Positions 25,026 through 34,169 of a stretch of DNA of 64,000 nucleotides are shown here, in pieces. The notes below the pieces were generated by a model, which ran no database searches, had not been told where the DNA came from, and saw only the letters and a list, made by a program, of their open reading frames with translations. The stretch is taken from positions 3,224,001 to 3,288,000 of the forward strand of contig NZ_CP133188.1 in NCBI RefSeq assembly GCF_030913635.1, given 5' to 3'. This DNA comes from Sedimentibacter sp. MB35-C1 (GTDB taxonomy: Bacteria > Bacillota > Clostridia > Tissierellales > Sedimentibacteraceae). Both the position numbers and the translations under genes were made by a program. The number at the start of each line of letters is the position of its first letter. The first letter of the stretch is position 1.

Positions 25026-25289
25026 TTATTTCAAAATTAATCTATTGCTGGTGTGGCTTCCATTCTCCCGATAGCGAGTCTCCTTTTCTACCAATCCGGC
25101 TTTGGTAAGATCATGGAGCGCCCTCTTAATTGTACTGCGTGATAAATCTAAATCAGAGGCAATGGTTTTTACTGCCGGCCAGCAGTCCTGCCCCTTACCT
25201 GAACGGTCTTTCAAGTACATATAAACAACTCTAGCCCGATGTGGAAGTTCATCGGGCGAAGCCTTATACAAATAATCGAAATATCCCAT
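25026..25289 (-). CDS. Winged-HTH protein (HTH_36 type)
   Basis: The 87-residue product has a replication-initiator-like HTH: CWPAVKTIASDLDLSRSTIKRALHDLTKAGLVEKE. Such short proteins lie next to the coupling protein and relaxase genes of Clostridia ICEs and are thought to control plasmid-like replication or transfer. GGAAGGAG lies before the ATG. It is the last minus-strand gene of the transfer module before the plus-strand island. Confidence 0.78.
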   Translation of the reverse strand: MGYFDYLYKASPDELPHRARVVYMYLKDRSGKGQDCWPAVKTIASDLDLSRSTIKRALHDLTKAGLVEKETRYRENGSHTSNRLILK

Positions 25290-25305
25290 GTTCTACTCCT
25301 TCCTT

Positions 25306-27135
25306 TTAAGATGTCCGTACATGGGTACGGCGTTTTGATGTATCTGTTTGTGGTTCGGTAACAGGGGTATGCAAAGTACCGGTACCACTCACTTCCTCCA
25401 ATAGCTCACCGCTTTCAGTATAAACCGCGATAAATGCCGAATGACGACGCATTATATTTTCCCCTAGTATTTGTTTGTCTGCATAGGTAACCTTTCGGTG
25501 AGCGCGTTCTGCTACCGTATAAACACTATCAAAGGTAATACCCCAATCTAAAAATAAACGCAGCTTTGTTTTCATCGGATGAGTACCCGTTTTCATCACA
25601 ACAAAATTACCTTTGGGTATGGATTTCAATTCATCTGCTGTCATGAGTGGACGTTCCATCATCTGCAGAGACTGGCTTGGATCATTCTTGCCACGGCTAA
25701 TGCTCCCAGACATAACAGTGCGGCTGCCAAGTGCTTTGGACAGGACTTCTGCCGTTTGGCTATTAGGAGCGAAGCCACCGAAGATAGTATCCTGGCAGTT
25801 ATCTACGATAATTTCGGAGCCTTCTTTCCCATAGTTTTTTTCAAGCTGGCCAAAACTTTGAATGATTGGTACCATGGTCAGGCGACGGGAACGGCTTGCA
25901 GAAAAAATTAACTCCAACGAATCAATAGCAGGAAGTGTACCAAGCTCATCACAGTAAAATACAACTCTGTTTTTCAGCTTACCTTCATTTTCATCGGCCA
26001 CAGCTAAAATTTCACGGTATAACTGTTGAATCATCAGGCTGACCATAAAGTATTTTGTTAAATCTTCTTCCGGCAGCACAATAAATAATGCCGATTTTTC
26101 ATTTACAAACTTCTCTGCATCTACGGCTGTATCAAAACACAAAATCTGCTCCATCTCGGAATCTAGAAAAGAATTTAGTCTTGAGAGCACCGTGGAAAGA
26201 ACTGACATCATGGCCTGCTCAGCTGAATTGAGTGCCGCCCCTGCAAACCATCGTGCTTTATGATCACTGGGGAGCTTATCCATTAAGAGTTGGAATTGGC
26301 TTTTACCTTTTATTTTGCTTGGAGCAAGTAAGTCCTGTACCAGTTTGAATACGCTTATAATGTGACGACAATCGGTGACTGAGCCATCCCCATTTTTTGC
26401 TGGAGGAAGATATTCTGCAATTAACAAAATTACAGCAGTAAGAAGCCCTTCGGCAGCATCATAGAAAAACTGATTTTGCCCGTAATTTTCACTACCGGCA
26501 TTGATTATGGTTTTGGCAATAATCTTTGCATATTTTTCTGCCTTAGCTTTAGCTACAAGATTTTTTTCATCAGCTCGGTATGCATCCATATATTTATTAA
26601 CAAGGTGAAGCATATTGTTACCATCCGATCGGGTGGGATTACGCAAATCAATGACAGCCACATGATAGCCATAGTAGTCACGGGCAATGGCTCCGTAGTT
26701 TCGATAGAGATCTCCTTTGGTATCAGTGGTAAGAAAGCTCATACCGCTGGCACATGCATATTCAAGATTAGGATAAAGAAAAAAGGCAGTTTTACCCACA
26801 CCGGATGCACCAATCATTAGGCAATGGACATCATCGGTGTCCACCAGTGCTGTGAGATCATTTTTCTTACCAATGCTTCCAAGGATTAACCCCTGCTGAT
26901 TAACTTGGGGTAGTGCTATACCCCTTCGCCATTCCCTTGGCTTAAAAGGCATGTGTTTGTAGGTGCTTTTGATTTCATTGTTGGTAGCAAACCTTGCTGT
27001 ACCATGTTGACCATCACCTACTGTACGAGACTTGATTCCGTTGAGTGTATAATAGTGGGCTAAAAGCGAAAGACCGCCGATGACAGAAAACATCACGGCG
27101 GCCGCTGCTATGAGGATATAAACTTGTGATAGCAT
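25306..27135 (-). CDS. VirD4/TraG-type coupling protein
   Basis: The 609-residue product has one clear N-terminal membrane segment (residues 5-28). It then has Walker A GASGVGKT (109-116), the segment LTTDTKGDLYRNYG, Walker B VVFYCDELGTLP, and a TraG-like C-terminus. Coupling proteins link the relaxase-DNA complex to the secretion channel using ATP. Length is typical for the short Gram-positive type. AAAGGAG precedes the ATG. It follows the toprim gene by 17 bp in the same orientation, as in Tn1549-type elements. Confidence 0.93.
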   Translation of the reverse strand: MLSQVYILIAAAAVMFSVIGGLSLLAHYYTLNGIKSRTVGDGQHGTARFATNNEIKSTYKHMPFKPREWRRGIALPQVNQQGLILGSIGKKNDLTALVDTDDVHCLMIGASGVGKTAFFLYPNLEYACASGMSFLTTDTKGDLYRNYGAIARDYYGYHVAVIDLRNPTRSDGNNMLHLVNKYMDAYRADEKNLVAKAKAEKYAKIIAKTIINAGSENYGQNQFFYDAAEGLLTAVILLIAEYLPPAKNGDGSVTDCRHIISVFKLVQDLLAPSKIKGKSQFQLLMDKLPSDHKARWFAGAALNSAEQAMMSVLSTVLSRLNSFLDSEMEQILCFDTAVDAEKFVNEKSALFIVLPEEDLTKYFMVSLMIQQLYREILAVADENEGKLKNRVVFYCDELGTLPAIDSLELIFSASRSRRLTMVPIIQSFGQLEKNYGKEGSEIIVDNCQDTIFGGFAPNSQTAEVLSKALGSRTVMSGSISRGKNDPSQSLQMMERPLMTADELKSIPKGNFVVMKTGTHPMKTKLRLFLDWGITFDSVYTVAERAHRKVTYADKQILGENIMRRHSAFIAVYTESGELLEEVSGTGTLHTPVTEPQTDTSKRRTHVRTS

Positions 27136-27152
27136 GGATAACTCCTTTCTTC

Positions 27153-28097
27153 TTATGCCATTTTTATTTCAAAACCGTCCTGTACTTGCTGGCTGTTTAT
27201 TAAATCATCATTCCAGTCCTTACCTTGAGACATAAGCAGGCAGCATCTATATCCACTTTCCGTAAGCTGATTTTTTAGCCGTTCCGATGCCTTATGCCCT
27301 GCCTCATCATTGTCAAGACAGAGGGCTACATCTTTGAGGTGTGGATTTAGCTCAAGCATTTTCATCATGGATTGGCTGCCCACTCCGCAAAGAGCCACAT
27401 AGCTGTGAGCTTGCCACTCTTGTGGGTGCAGTGTGATATAAGATAGCAAATCAATAGGTGCCTCAAAAACATAGAGGCGGTCACTGCTGCCGATATAATG
27501 AAAACTATATGCCGGATTGCAGCCATCCACATTTCCTTTGAAGCTTATGCCCTCTGTATAGAGTCCTCGTTTATGTGCATGGCGGGGTACTCCGTTTTCA
27601 TCCAATCCAACGAACACTGCATTGTGATATTTTTTATTGCCGTCTTTTGATTTTTCGCAGGATTCATAAAGCAATTTTTCTCTTGCAAAAAAGCTGACTA
27701 CATCACGGTCTATTTTTCTCGTTTTTACAAGGTAAGCGTAAACTCTGCGCATATCTGAATGTGCATCAGGCAGTTTGAAGGGCTTTGGCTCTTCAAACTG
27801 CCTCTTTTTCTTCGCAGGAATATATTCTATACCCTGTTCACCGCCTAACAATAAAATTACCGCATCAGGAAATGACAGGTTATAAAAGTTCTTAACGAAA
27901 TCTATGGCATAGCCGCCGCTCTCTGACGAGTGATCATACCATTGGTTTCCACGGACAGTGATGCTGCGGTCTGATTCAAGCCGCTTTTCTCTGCCGCTGG
28001 CAATGAGCTTTTCACCTTGTCGGTATAGAAAATCTATAAGATCAACATTATTAGCACGATATTTTTGATCCTCTGTAAAATGAATATAGTTTCCCAT
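27153..28097 (-). CDS. Toprim/DUF3991 DNA-processing protein
   Basis: The 314-residue product has an N-terminal DUF3991-like zinc-free primase module (WYDHSSESGGYAIDFVKNFYNLSFPDAVILLLGG). A toprim-type domain follows with LYVFEAPIDLLSY (Glu) and VALCLDNDEAGHKA (DxD). Such proteins act in ICE mobilisation or replication, probably on single-stranded DNA. AGGAGGTACC precedes the ATG. It sits between the relaxase and coupling-protein genes, with a terminator separating it from the relaxase gene. Confidence 0.88.
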   Translation of the reverse strand: MGNYIHFTEDQKYRANNVDLIDFLYRQGEKLIASGREKRLESDRSITVRGNQWYDHSSESGGYAIDFVKNFYNLSFPDAVILLLGGEQGIEYIPAKKKRQFEEPKPFKLPDAHSDMRRVYAYLVKTRKIDRDVVSFFAREKLLYESCEKSKDGNKKYHNAVFVGLDENGVPRHAHKRGLYTEGISFKGNVDGCNPAYSFHYIGSSDRLYVFEAPIDLLSYITLHPQEWQAHSYVALCGVGSQSMMKMLELNPHLKDVALCLDNDEAGHKASERLKNQLTESGYRCCLLMSQGKDWNDDLINSQQVQDGFEIKMA

Positions 28098-28106
28098 TGG
28101 TACCTC

Positions 28107-28226
28107 CTATCTGTGGCGATTGCCGATGCGATGAAAAAACACCGGGCGATTAACGCTCCGGTGCTGCTTTGGCATGAGTAATTTTTTGAGGTGCGGCTTA
28201 ATATTTTCTTCTTTCCGTTTCTTCAT
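28107..28226 (-). CDS. Possible 39-residue basic protein
   Basis: A frame from ATG 28226 to TAG at 28107 encodes a Lys/Arg/His-rich product beginning MKKRKEEN. It runs through the terminator hairpin at 28134-28163, which argues against strong expression, but its basic character suits DNA binding. No family is known to me. Confidence 0.25.
   Translation of the reverse strand: MKKRKEENIKPHLKKLLMPKQHRSVNRPVFFHRIGNRHR
28134..28163 (-). terminator. Terminator between the relaxase and toprim genes
   Basis: Minus strand: CACCGG pairs with CCGGTG around a 12-base loop and is followed by six T. It may let the relaxase be expressed separately from the toprim and coupling-protein genes. Confidence 0.75.
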
Positions 28227-28242
28227 ACAGATCCTCCAATCT

Positions 28243-30903
28243 TTATAATGTGTGCATGGACTGTTCATGATCATCTTGCTTGTGACCCTGCGCCTGCTTC
28301 TTAGCCCTTATCTTCTGCAGGAGTTTCCGATCAGCACGCTGGTTCGGCGGCATTCTTGCCGGTGCAGTATCACCGATAATACGGCTCATGTGATGCAATA
28401 ACCTTGTGGCTGCCAGCATCACAGACGGTTCTTTGAACTCATCTATATGGTCAAGAAAAAACTGAGCATAGATATTGCCCTGTGCTGCCGAGAGTATGAA
28501 CCACTTTACGGCTTCTTCTTTATCTTTCAGAACATTCTTTCCCATCAGATAAAGCTTTCCAAGGGTGTATTGGGCATATTGATTACCTTGATTTGCGGAA
28601 GCGGTCAAATATTGCAAAGCTATTTCCACATTCTTCGGGACATCCTCGCCTGTAAGATAAAGCTTTCCAAGGCGGTATTCGGCAAGTTCATTCCCCTTTA
28701 TAGCTGCACTTTTTAAATATGAAATTGCCTTTGCTACATCCTTTGTAACATCTTCACCTCTTAGATAAAGGCAACCGAGGGCATATTCTGCAAACTGATT
28801 TTTCTGTTTAGCGGAAAGGTTAAGCCAACGCAAGGCTTCAGGGATATCTTTTAAAATACCTTCACCGCCCAAGTACAGCTTGCCGAGCTGATAAGCGGCA
28901 AAGGAGTTTCCCACCAATGCCGCCTTTTCAAAATAGCTTCGTGCCTGCAATATATCTTTTTCTGTGCCGATACCGTTTAAAAGCATCCAGCCAAGACGAT
29001 ATTGAAGCTTATCATCATGGCTTTGTTTTTCCAAGGAAGTAAATCCATGAAATGCATTAGTGAAATATTTTTCTGCTTTCGTTTCATTTTTATCACAGCC
29101 AATGCCATCACGAAACATTTTGCCTACTTTAAAGCTGGCATAGGGAAAACCCTGTTTAGCTGAGCGTAGATACAATTCAAATGCGGTTTGGTAATCTTGC
29201 TCCACACCATTACCCATATAATAAAGACCAGCAAGAGAATACTCCGCATATTTATATTTTTCACTTGCCGATTGTGTAAGCCACTGAGCGGCCTTCATAT
29301 AATTCTGTTCTGTACCAAGCCCTGCTGCATACATCTTCCCAATACGATACTGGGCATATTTCCAAGGCTTTTCAGACTCGGCAGCATGGAATACTGTGAG
29401 TGCCTTTTCATACCTTTGATGCGATTTATCAGCATCTTCACTGCATCCAAGACCATCCGCATTCATTCTGCCAAGGTCATACATAGCAAGGGGATTATTT
29501 CGCTCTGCTTCCAATAGCAACAGGCTATAGGCTTTTTCAAAATCCTGACTGATTCCGGCATCCTCATTACCATAGAAAAATTGCTTTGCCTGCTTATAGT
29601 TCTCACTCCACCATGAAGGGGTGCGGCTTTTTCCATGGTGTCTGCCAGCTTCTTTTTGAGGTTCAAGTTCATCTTGAATGTCGTCTGCATTCTCTGGAGG
29701 AAAATAGCCGGGCAGCATACTACTATCGGCAGGGGGGGCGGGTATTATAGAATCTGCTGTTTCTGATTCATCAAAGATAAATTCTCCTTGTGAAATTTCC
29801 ATTGCTTCTTTTATAACCATGTTACGAATAGATTTAAAGTCACTGCATTTTGAAAGCGGCAATTGCTGAGATGGTGTTTCGGTATAGATACTCTCAATCT
29901 GCCCCTTTGCTTTTTGCCATAGAGTATAGGCTTTGGCCACTCTTTCATCCTTGGCAAGCTCATCTACAATTTCATCCACCACATTTTTAAGTTCTGCCTT
30001 TAGATATCCATATTGTTTTTTTCCTGTGGTATGTTTCAGACACTCCGCAAGATAGGTGATAAGCTCTTCAATTTTTTCGCTTCTAAGGGTATCGCTTTGC
30101 ATTTGTATCAGCAGTTTTCGAAGTGCAATGCGCGCTTCTTTAGTAAGATCATCCCGCTTTTGAGTTTTTTCTCCGTATAAAGGTATCAGCTCCTGCCGGA
30201 AGATTTCCGTTGCAAGAGCTGATTTCATTTTGCGAATCCCCGGCTTAGTAAGATATCCTTCATTTGGATTTGTACTGTAACAGATCATATGGACATGGGG
30301 ATGATGGCTCTCATTATGAAAGGCTGCATACCATTTCAAATTGTCCGGATGAATTTTAAGGCTTTCTGTAAGCTCCATGGCTTTGGAAGAAATTAATGCT
30401 TTCCAGCTTTGAGCATTATCAAATCCAAATTTTTCAGCATCCTCACGGCGAAGGGAAATGATCGGTGTCCACACATTACCGCTATGCTCTGCGATCTCTT
30501 TTGCAACTTGCGAAAGAATAAGCGGTTGTTCTCCTACTGTAAACAGACCATGGGTATCAAACTTTTCTACTCTGGGACGGTTTGCGATGTAGTCAAGATA
30601 TTTTTCTTTGTCACCGACTTGTTCAATGTGCTGTTCCAATGTGATAGAAATAAATTCAGAAGCATTTTCACGATTTGGCTCGGCAAGGTAGTCCTCATAT
30701 TCCAGTGACTCCTTGCTATCGGGAAATTCTCGAATGATTTGAGTAATAAGCGACTGCTGCTTTTTGGTGCTATTCCAAAGTGCCTTAGCATTAGAAACTT
30801 TTTCTACACCATCACGAGTGGCGATGTATTTGACCAGATGATTTAGATGGGATGTAGCTTTTCTGCCTTTAAGATAACCATTTTTAATAACCAGTCTTGC
30901 CAT
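28243..30903 (-). CDS. MobP-type relaxase fused to Sel1-like repeats
   Basis: The 886-residue product begins with the MobP3-type start MARLVIKNGYLKG and has the three-His metal motif HNESHHPHVHM near residues 196-206. This gives a relaxase that nicks oriT and carries the strand. The second half (about 440-840) is nine to ten Sel1-type repeats (patterns like YAQYRIGKMYAAGLGTEQ and AEYALGCLYLRGEDV), which build alpha-solenoid protein-binding surfaces. The end is basic. The ATG overlaps the stop of the accessory gene (TAATG). Most MobP relaxases end after about 450 residues, so the solenoid is a notable addition, possibly a docking arm for the coupling protein. Confidence 0.92.
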   Translation of the reverse strand: MARLVIKNGYLKGRKATSHLNHLVKYIATRDGVEKVSNAKALWNSTKKQQSLITQIIREFPDSKESLEYEDYLAEPNRENASEFISITLEQHIEQVGDKEKYLDYIANRPRVEKFDTHGLFTVGEQPLILSQVAKEIAEHSGNVWTPIISLRREDAEKFGFDNAQSWKALISSKAMELTESLKIHPDNLKWYAAFHNESHHPHVHMICYSTNPNEGYLTKPGIRKMKSALATEIFRQELIPLYGEKTQKRDDLTKEARIALRKLLIQMQSDTLRSEKIEELITYLAECLKHTTGKKQYGYLKAELKNVVDEIVDELAKDERVAKAYTLWQKAKGQIESIYTETPSQQLPLSKCSDFKSIRNMVIKEAMEISQGEFIFDESETADSIIPAPPADSSMLPGYFPPENADDIQDELEPQKEAGRHHGKSRTPSWWSENYKQAKQFFYGNEDAGISQDFEKAYSLLLLEAERNNPLAMYDLGRMNADGLGCSEDADKSHQRYEKALTVFHAAESEKPWKYAQYRIGKMYAAGLGTEQNYMKAAQWLTQSASEKYKYAEYSLAGLYYMGNGVEQDYQTAFELYLRSAKQGFPYASFKVGKMFRDGIGCDKNETKAEKYFTNAFHGFTSLEKQSHDDKLQYRLGWMLLNGIGTEKDILQARSYFEKAALVGNSFAAYQLGKLYLGGEGILKDIPEALRWLNLSAKQKNQFAEYALGCLYLRGEDVTKDVAKAISYLKSAAIKGNELAEYRLGKLYLTGEDVPKNVEIALQYLTASANQGNQYAQYTLGKLYLMGKNVLKDKEEAVKWFILSAAQGNIYAQFFLDHIDEFKEPSVMLAATRLLHHMSRIIGDTAPARMPPNQRADRKLLQKIRAKKQAQGHKQDDHEQSMHTL

Positions 30904-31325
30904 TAGATATCAACACCTTGCTGGAATAAAACTGCATCATCCAGTTTGATTTTTCCTCTGGTCTTTTTTACTTCTGCAACACACCTACCCCGGAGACTTT
31001 GCAGTTCATTATCGGTGACTTCCAGCGTGGCGGCTAAAAGATGCATCATCATACTAATCTCCACCGACAAGCGGAACAGATTATTTGCCACACGATTTTC
31101 TGTGTTTTGCAAAGTACCTTGAATGGCTCCAAGTAAATTTTGTGATAAAAAAGATGTGCTGTTTTGACAACTTAGATATCCGATATAGAAATCCACCGCT
31201 TGTGAAATAAATTCGGTATGGTTTTTCATATTCTTTGCCTGAATCATATCTTCCATGTTTTGAATCATATCCGGATAGAGCCATGCTACTACCCGCTGTT
31301 TCAGCTCAGTTTTATTCTCATTCAT
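30903..31325 (-). CDS. Mobilisation accessory protein (MobC/RHH-like)
   Basis: The ATG at 31325 (MNENKTELKQ) is preferred because AAGGAG lies just upstream. The 140-residue product has a ribbon-helix-helix-like start (RVVAWLYPDMIQNMEDMIQAKNMKNHTEFISQAVDFYI), then helices. Such proteins bind near oriT and help relaxase loading. It is placed directly between the candidate oriT region and the relaxase gene, which fits the role. Confidence 0.75.
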   Translation of the reverse strand: MNENKTELKQRVVAWLYPDMIQNMEDMIQAKNMKNHTEFISQAVDFYIGYLSCQNSTSFLSQNLLGAIQGTLQNTENRVANNLFRLSVEISMMMHLLAATLEVTDNELQSLRGRCVAEVKKTRGKIKLDDAVLFQQGVDI

Positions 31326-31352
31326 TTGATCAAATCTCCTTATATTTTTCTC

Positions 31353-31702
31353 ACAGCACCATGGGGAGCACCTTGAAAATGCTGGCACTGCTTGGGTTAG
31401 ATAAGTGTTACAGCACCTACGAGAGCATAAATGGGGATTTACAGCACCTTTGGCAAGATTTTATCCTATGGGGAAAAGGCTGTATTTTTGGTACAAAGGC
31501 GGTCGGCACTGCCGTCCGCTGTGACCGAGAGGTGCGTTTACAGCACCTCTCTTTCTCCTGCTGTATTTTAAACCTATGGATTCACGGTTATGACGAGATT
31601 GTTTTGCTCGCTTTTGGGTCCTGCCTGTTCGCAACGTTCCTTCAAATTGCCCTCTAATGTGCCAAGTGGTGTACTACTCTACCCGTGGGCTGAAAAGCCC
31701 AC
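31353..31702. other. Candidate origin of transfer region with repeats and hairpins
   Basis: This gene-poor stretch upstream of the mobilisation genes carries four copies of ACAGCACC (31353, 31410, 31441, 31540). It also has a perfect 9-bp stem GAGAGGTGC/GCACCTCTC (31527-31551), and a 7-bp hairpin with a GAAA loop (31685-31702) next to AAGTGGTGTACTACTC. Iterated motifs and hairpins next to relaxase genes are the usual look of oriT. The nick site cannot be placed from sequence alone. Confidence 0.5.
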
Positions 31703-31772
31703 ACAGGGGCAAACAGGGGGGTGACAGAGGGGAGTGTGCTGTTCTCCTGCATTTGCCGTTTCATACCTTACT

Positions 31773-32027
31773 TTAGATTATCCCCTGCGATTGGTTGGGT
31801 GCCGCTGCGTTATTTTTCTCTTTCTGTTTTTTAGCTTTTGGAGCAGGCATGCTGTCAGCGGTTTCATCAATGTATTCACGCACGGCAGCCGGTACATGTT
31901 TTTCATAAAGCTTTTGCAAAGCTTCGCCCAGCTCCTGCTCAATAGATACATCCTTTTTCTCCATATATCTTTTGGTAGCCTCAAGTCTTTGGGCTTCCAT
32001 TTTAAGTGTGATATTAGCCTTTTTCAT
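31773..32027 (-). CDS. DUF6103-like small protein
   Basis: The ATG at 32027 (MKKANITLKM) has AGGAGG upstream. The 84-residue product begins with a single ribbon-helix-helix-like segment (EAQRLEATKRYMEKKDVSIEQELGEALQKLYEKHVPAAVREYI) and ends in a Lys/Ala/Gln tail. Proteins with this start occur next to relaxase genes in Clostridia ICEs and are probably regulators. Name given from memory of the family pattern. Confidence 0.72.
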   Translation of the reverse strand: MKKANITLKMEAQRLEATKRYMEKKDVSIEQELGEALQKLYEKHVPAAVREYIDETADSMPAPKAKKQKEKNNAAAPNQSQGII

Positions 32028-32046
32028 TATAATAATCCTCCTATCG

Positions 32047-32412
32047 TTAAAAACTGATAAATGTAATACGTGGCTCCAACTCTTGTTCTTCGCCAGTAAA
32101 GGCAGGAGAGTCAGCAAATCGTTCTGCATATTTTTCTGCCTGCTCACTTGTCAAAGAAATAAAATCGCCCTCCATACTATCGCCGCAAATAAAAAAGGGA
32201 CCGCAAATGATGTCATCATAAAACCATCGATTTGGTTTCATACCATTGAGTTTACCTTCATCATTGCAGACCAGTAGACAATCATCTTCAAGTCCAATCA
32301 CCTGAATAAGACCGCCAACCTCAGCCTGCAATCCGTCAAGATCATTTTGAATGTCCTTTATAACCGGCGGCTGACCGACATCGATTTTTAATACTTTAAT
32401 CGTATTACTCAT
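32047..32412 (-). CDS. DUF3846-type protein
   Basis: The 121-residue product shows the DUF3846 layout: IKVLKIDVGQPPVIKDIQNDLDGLQAEVGG at the start, then YDDIICGPFFICGD. DUF3846 proteins are found in ICEs and phages of Firmicutes; function unknown. GGAGGAAAGTTT lies before the ATG. It is one of a run of short minus-strand genes that sit between the peptidase and the oriT region. Confidence 0.82.
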   Translation of the reverse strand: MSNTIKVLKIDVGQPPVIKDIQNDLDGLQAEVGGLIQVIGLEDDCLLVCNDEGKLNGMKPNRWFYDDIICGPFFICGDSMEGDFISLTSEQAEKYAERFADSPAFTGEEQELEPRITFISF

Positions 32413-32471
32413 AAACTTTCCTCCTGAATTTATAGTTTTTCGCTAGTTCATATTCACAAAAATCTGCTTAC

Positions 32472-33047
32472 TTAAATATGCTGCATCGACATTCCCGTCT
32501 TGTCTTGAACACTATTTGGGCAGAAATCTAAATAAAATGTCATATCGAAGCTTTCCTCAGTCATTTCCACTTCGGCTATTTCATCTGCACTGTTTAAAAT
32601 GTGAAGCAGCTGTTCACCGATTCCATTGCCGTTTTTTATAGTAATTCCATAGCGTTCTTGGATTTCATCAAAGTCTGTAATCCAATTTCCGCTCCCCGTA
32701 TTTAAGCATCCCTCTTTAATAAGGGCATCTGCAAGCTTTAGCATTTGCTGATTAAAATAGGGTTTTATCCGGGGCAGCCATGCAACATATCTGGCATAAT
32801 CATAGCCCTGGCTTTCTACAAGGAAACCGTCATCTGCATGTTCACTTAGCAAAAGCAGAGAATGCCGAACACCTTTTTCATCAACATACATGGACTCCTT
32901 ATGGTCTTTAATAAAATCTTCATCTTTAAGAAGCCCGCCTGAAAAAGCTTTGAACTTTTGCTCCGGTAAAATAACAACTGCTTCTATAAAAGCCTCGCTT
33001 AAATTAAAAGTCGGTATTTTTCTTTCGAAGGGTACTTGTAACTTCAT
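32472..33047 (-). CDS. Uncharacterised ICE protein (DUF6329-like?)
   Basis: The 191-residue product is acidic with a beta-rich first half (VPFERKIPTFNLSEAFIEAVVILPE) and a helical end. It is common in Clostridia ICEs next to DUF3846 and M23 genes, but I cannot name it with certainty. AAGGAG precedes the ATG after the M23 gene. Confidence 0.6.
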   Translation of the reverse strand: MKLQVPFERKIPTFNLSEAFIEAVVILPEQKFKAFSGGLLKDEDFIKDHKESMYVDEKGVRHSLLLLSEHADDGFLVESQGYDYARYVAWLPRIKPYFNQQMLKLADALIKEGCLNTGSGNWITDFDEIQERYGITIKNGNGIGEQLLHILNSADEIAEVEMTEESFDMTFYLDFCPNSVQDKTGMSMQHI

Positions 33048-33064
33048 TGATTTGACTCCTTCCT

Positions 33065-34165
33065 TTAAGGTAAATAACTTCTTGGGTTTTGCTTTTCTCC
33101 ACTGATTCGCACTTCAAAGTGCAGGTGGTTTCCGGTGCTTCTACCGGTAGACCCCACTTCAGCAATAATACTTCCGGCATCTACGGTCTGCCCTTCGCTT
33201 ACTAGTATTTTGGAACAATGGGCATAAAGAGTGACAAAGCCACCGCCATGATCCACCATCACATGGTAGCCGTATCCGCTGGTGGTATAACGAACCACAT
33301 AAACTGTACCGGGCAGTGCTGCACGAATAGATGTGCCCTTGGGCGCACCAAGGTCAATTCCGCTATGTCCTGAGCCCATGCCGGTGAATGGGTCTTTACG
33401 GTATCCAAACTCCGAGGTGACCATGCTGCGCCAATTCTCTCCAAGGGGTGAGCAGAAGCCATCTACTCCGATAAAGGGTGTGGATGACAGGGGCAAGCTG
33501 TTTGACCATTCGTCAAATTCATGGCCATAGGTTGGCGCCGGTCTGCCATAAAGCACACGGTAATAAATTTCTGTTGCATTGATTTGGCTTTCATGAGTGA
33601 TGGCTATCCTCATAGACGACAAAATATTTTCATATACTACGGGCAGTTCCTTAATGGGAACCGCCACGGTATAGGTTTCTTCCTCTGTAGTTTCATTGCC
33701 GTCTGCATCGGTAGAAGTGACCGTTCTGCTTCGTTCCTCATAGGTGACAAATGAGTCTACAAATTGCCTGTGTTCAAGTCTTGAGGGGCTATCTGCGCCG
33801 AAAAACAGAGAATAAAAAATAGCCCTAACCCTTACCGAGTCGAGGCTTTCTCCATCTTCCGTGTCACTATTTACTGTGGCAATGGTGTCGTCTAAAAGAG
33901 TAAAACTGTTTCTCATATCTTCAATATATCCACGGTAATCCTCGGGAACATTGCCCGAAATAACACCGCCGTCAAAGCACAGGCCTACTGCTGTATTGTT
34001 GTGATCTGATGTACCTGATAACAGGCTGCAGACTAAAACAATTATTAAAATTACTGGCGATAGAATCAAACCGATTGTCCAGCCAATGGTTTTACGAACT
34101 CGTTCATCTGTTAGGGCTGTAGCAGCGGCTTTTGCTGCCATTGTTATCGTTGCTGGGTCTGCCAT
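33065..34165 (-). CDS. M23 peptidoglycan endopeptidase (VirB1-like)
   Basis: The 366-residue product has an N-terminal membrane segment around residues 27-50, a stalk, then an M23 (LytM) domain. This has HSGIDLG (zinc ligands H and D) and GNHLHFEV (catalytic and ligand His). Enzymes of this type open the wall for the conjugation channel, the role of VirB1/Orf14-like proteins. It is followed by the GGCT gene and preceded by the short DUF genes, all in the same direction. Confidence 0.93.
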   Translation of the reverse strand: MADPATITMAAKAAATALTDERVRKTIGWTIGLILSPVILIIVLVCSLLSGTSDHNNTAVGLCFDGGVISGNVPEDYRGYIEDMRNSFTLLDDTIATVNSDTEDGESLDSVRVRAIFYSLFFGADSPSRLEHRQFVDSFVTYEERSRTVTSTDADGNETTEEETYTVAVPIKELPVVYENILSSMRIAITHESQINATEIYYRVLYGRPAPTYGHEFDEWSNSLPLSSTPFIGVDGFCSPLGENWRSMVTSEFGYRKDPFTGMGSGHSGIDLGAPKGTSIRAALPGTVYVVRYTTSGYGYHVMVDHGGGFVTLYAHCSKILVSEGQTVDAGSIIAEVGSTGRSTGNHLHFEVRISGEKQNPRSYLP

Positions 34166-34169
34166 AAAA

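Noticed and set aside
25579-25911. Plus-strand frame opposite the coupling protein gene
   Set aside because: It lies wholly within the well supported VirD4-like gene and shows no site or domain.
31353-31548. ACAGCACC repeats as a possible CRISPR array
   Set aside because: The repeats are only 8 bases long and irregularly spaced, and no cas gene is nearby.
31235-31657. Plus-strand open frame of 140 codons upstream of the mobilisation genes
   Set aside because: It overlaps the start of the real accessory gene, has no ribosome binding site and lies in the repeat-rich putative oriT stretch.
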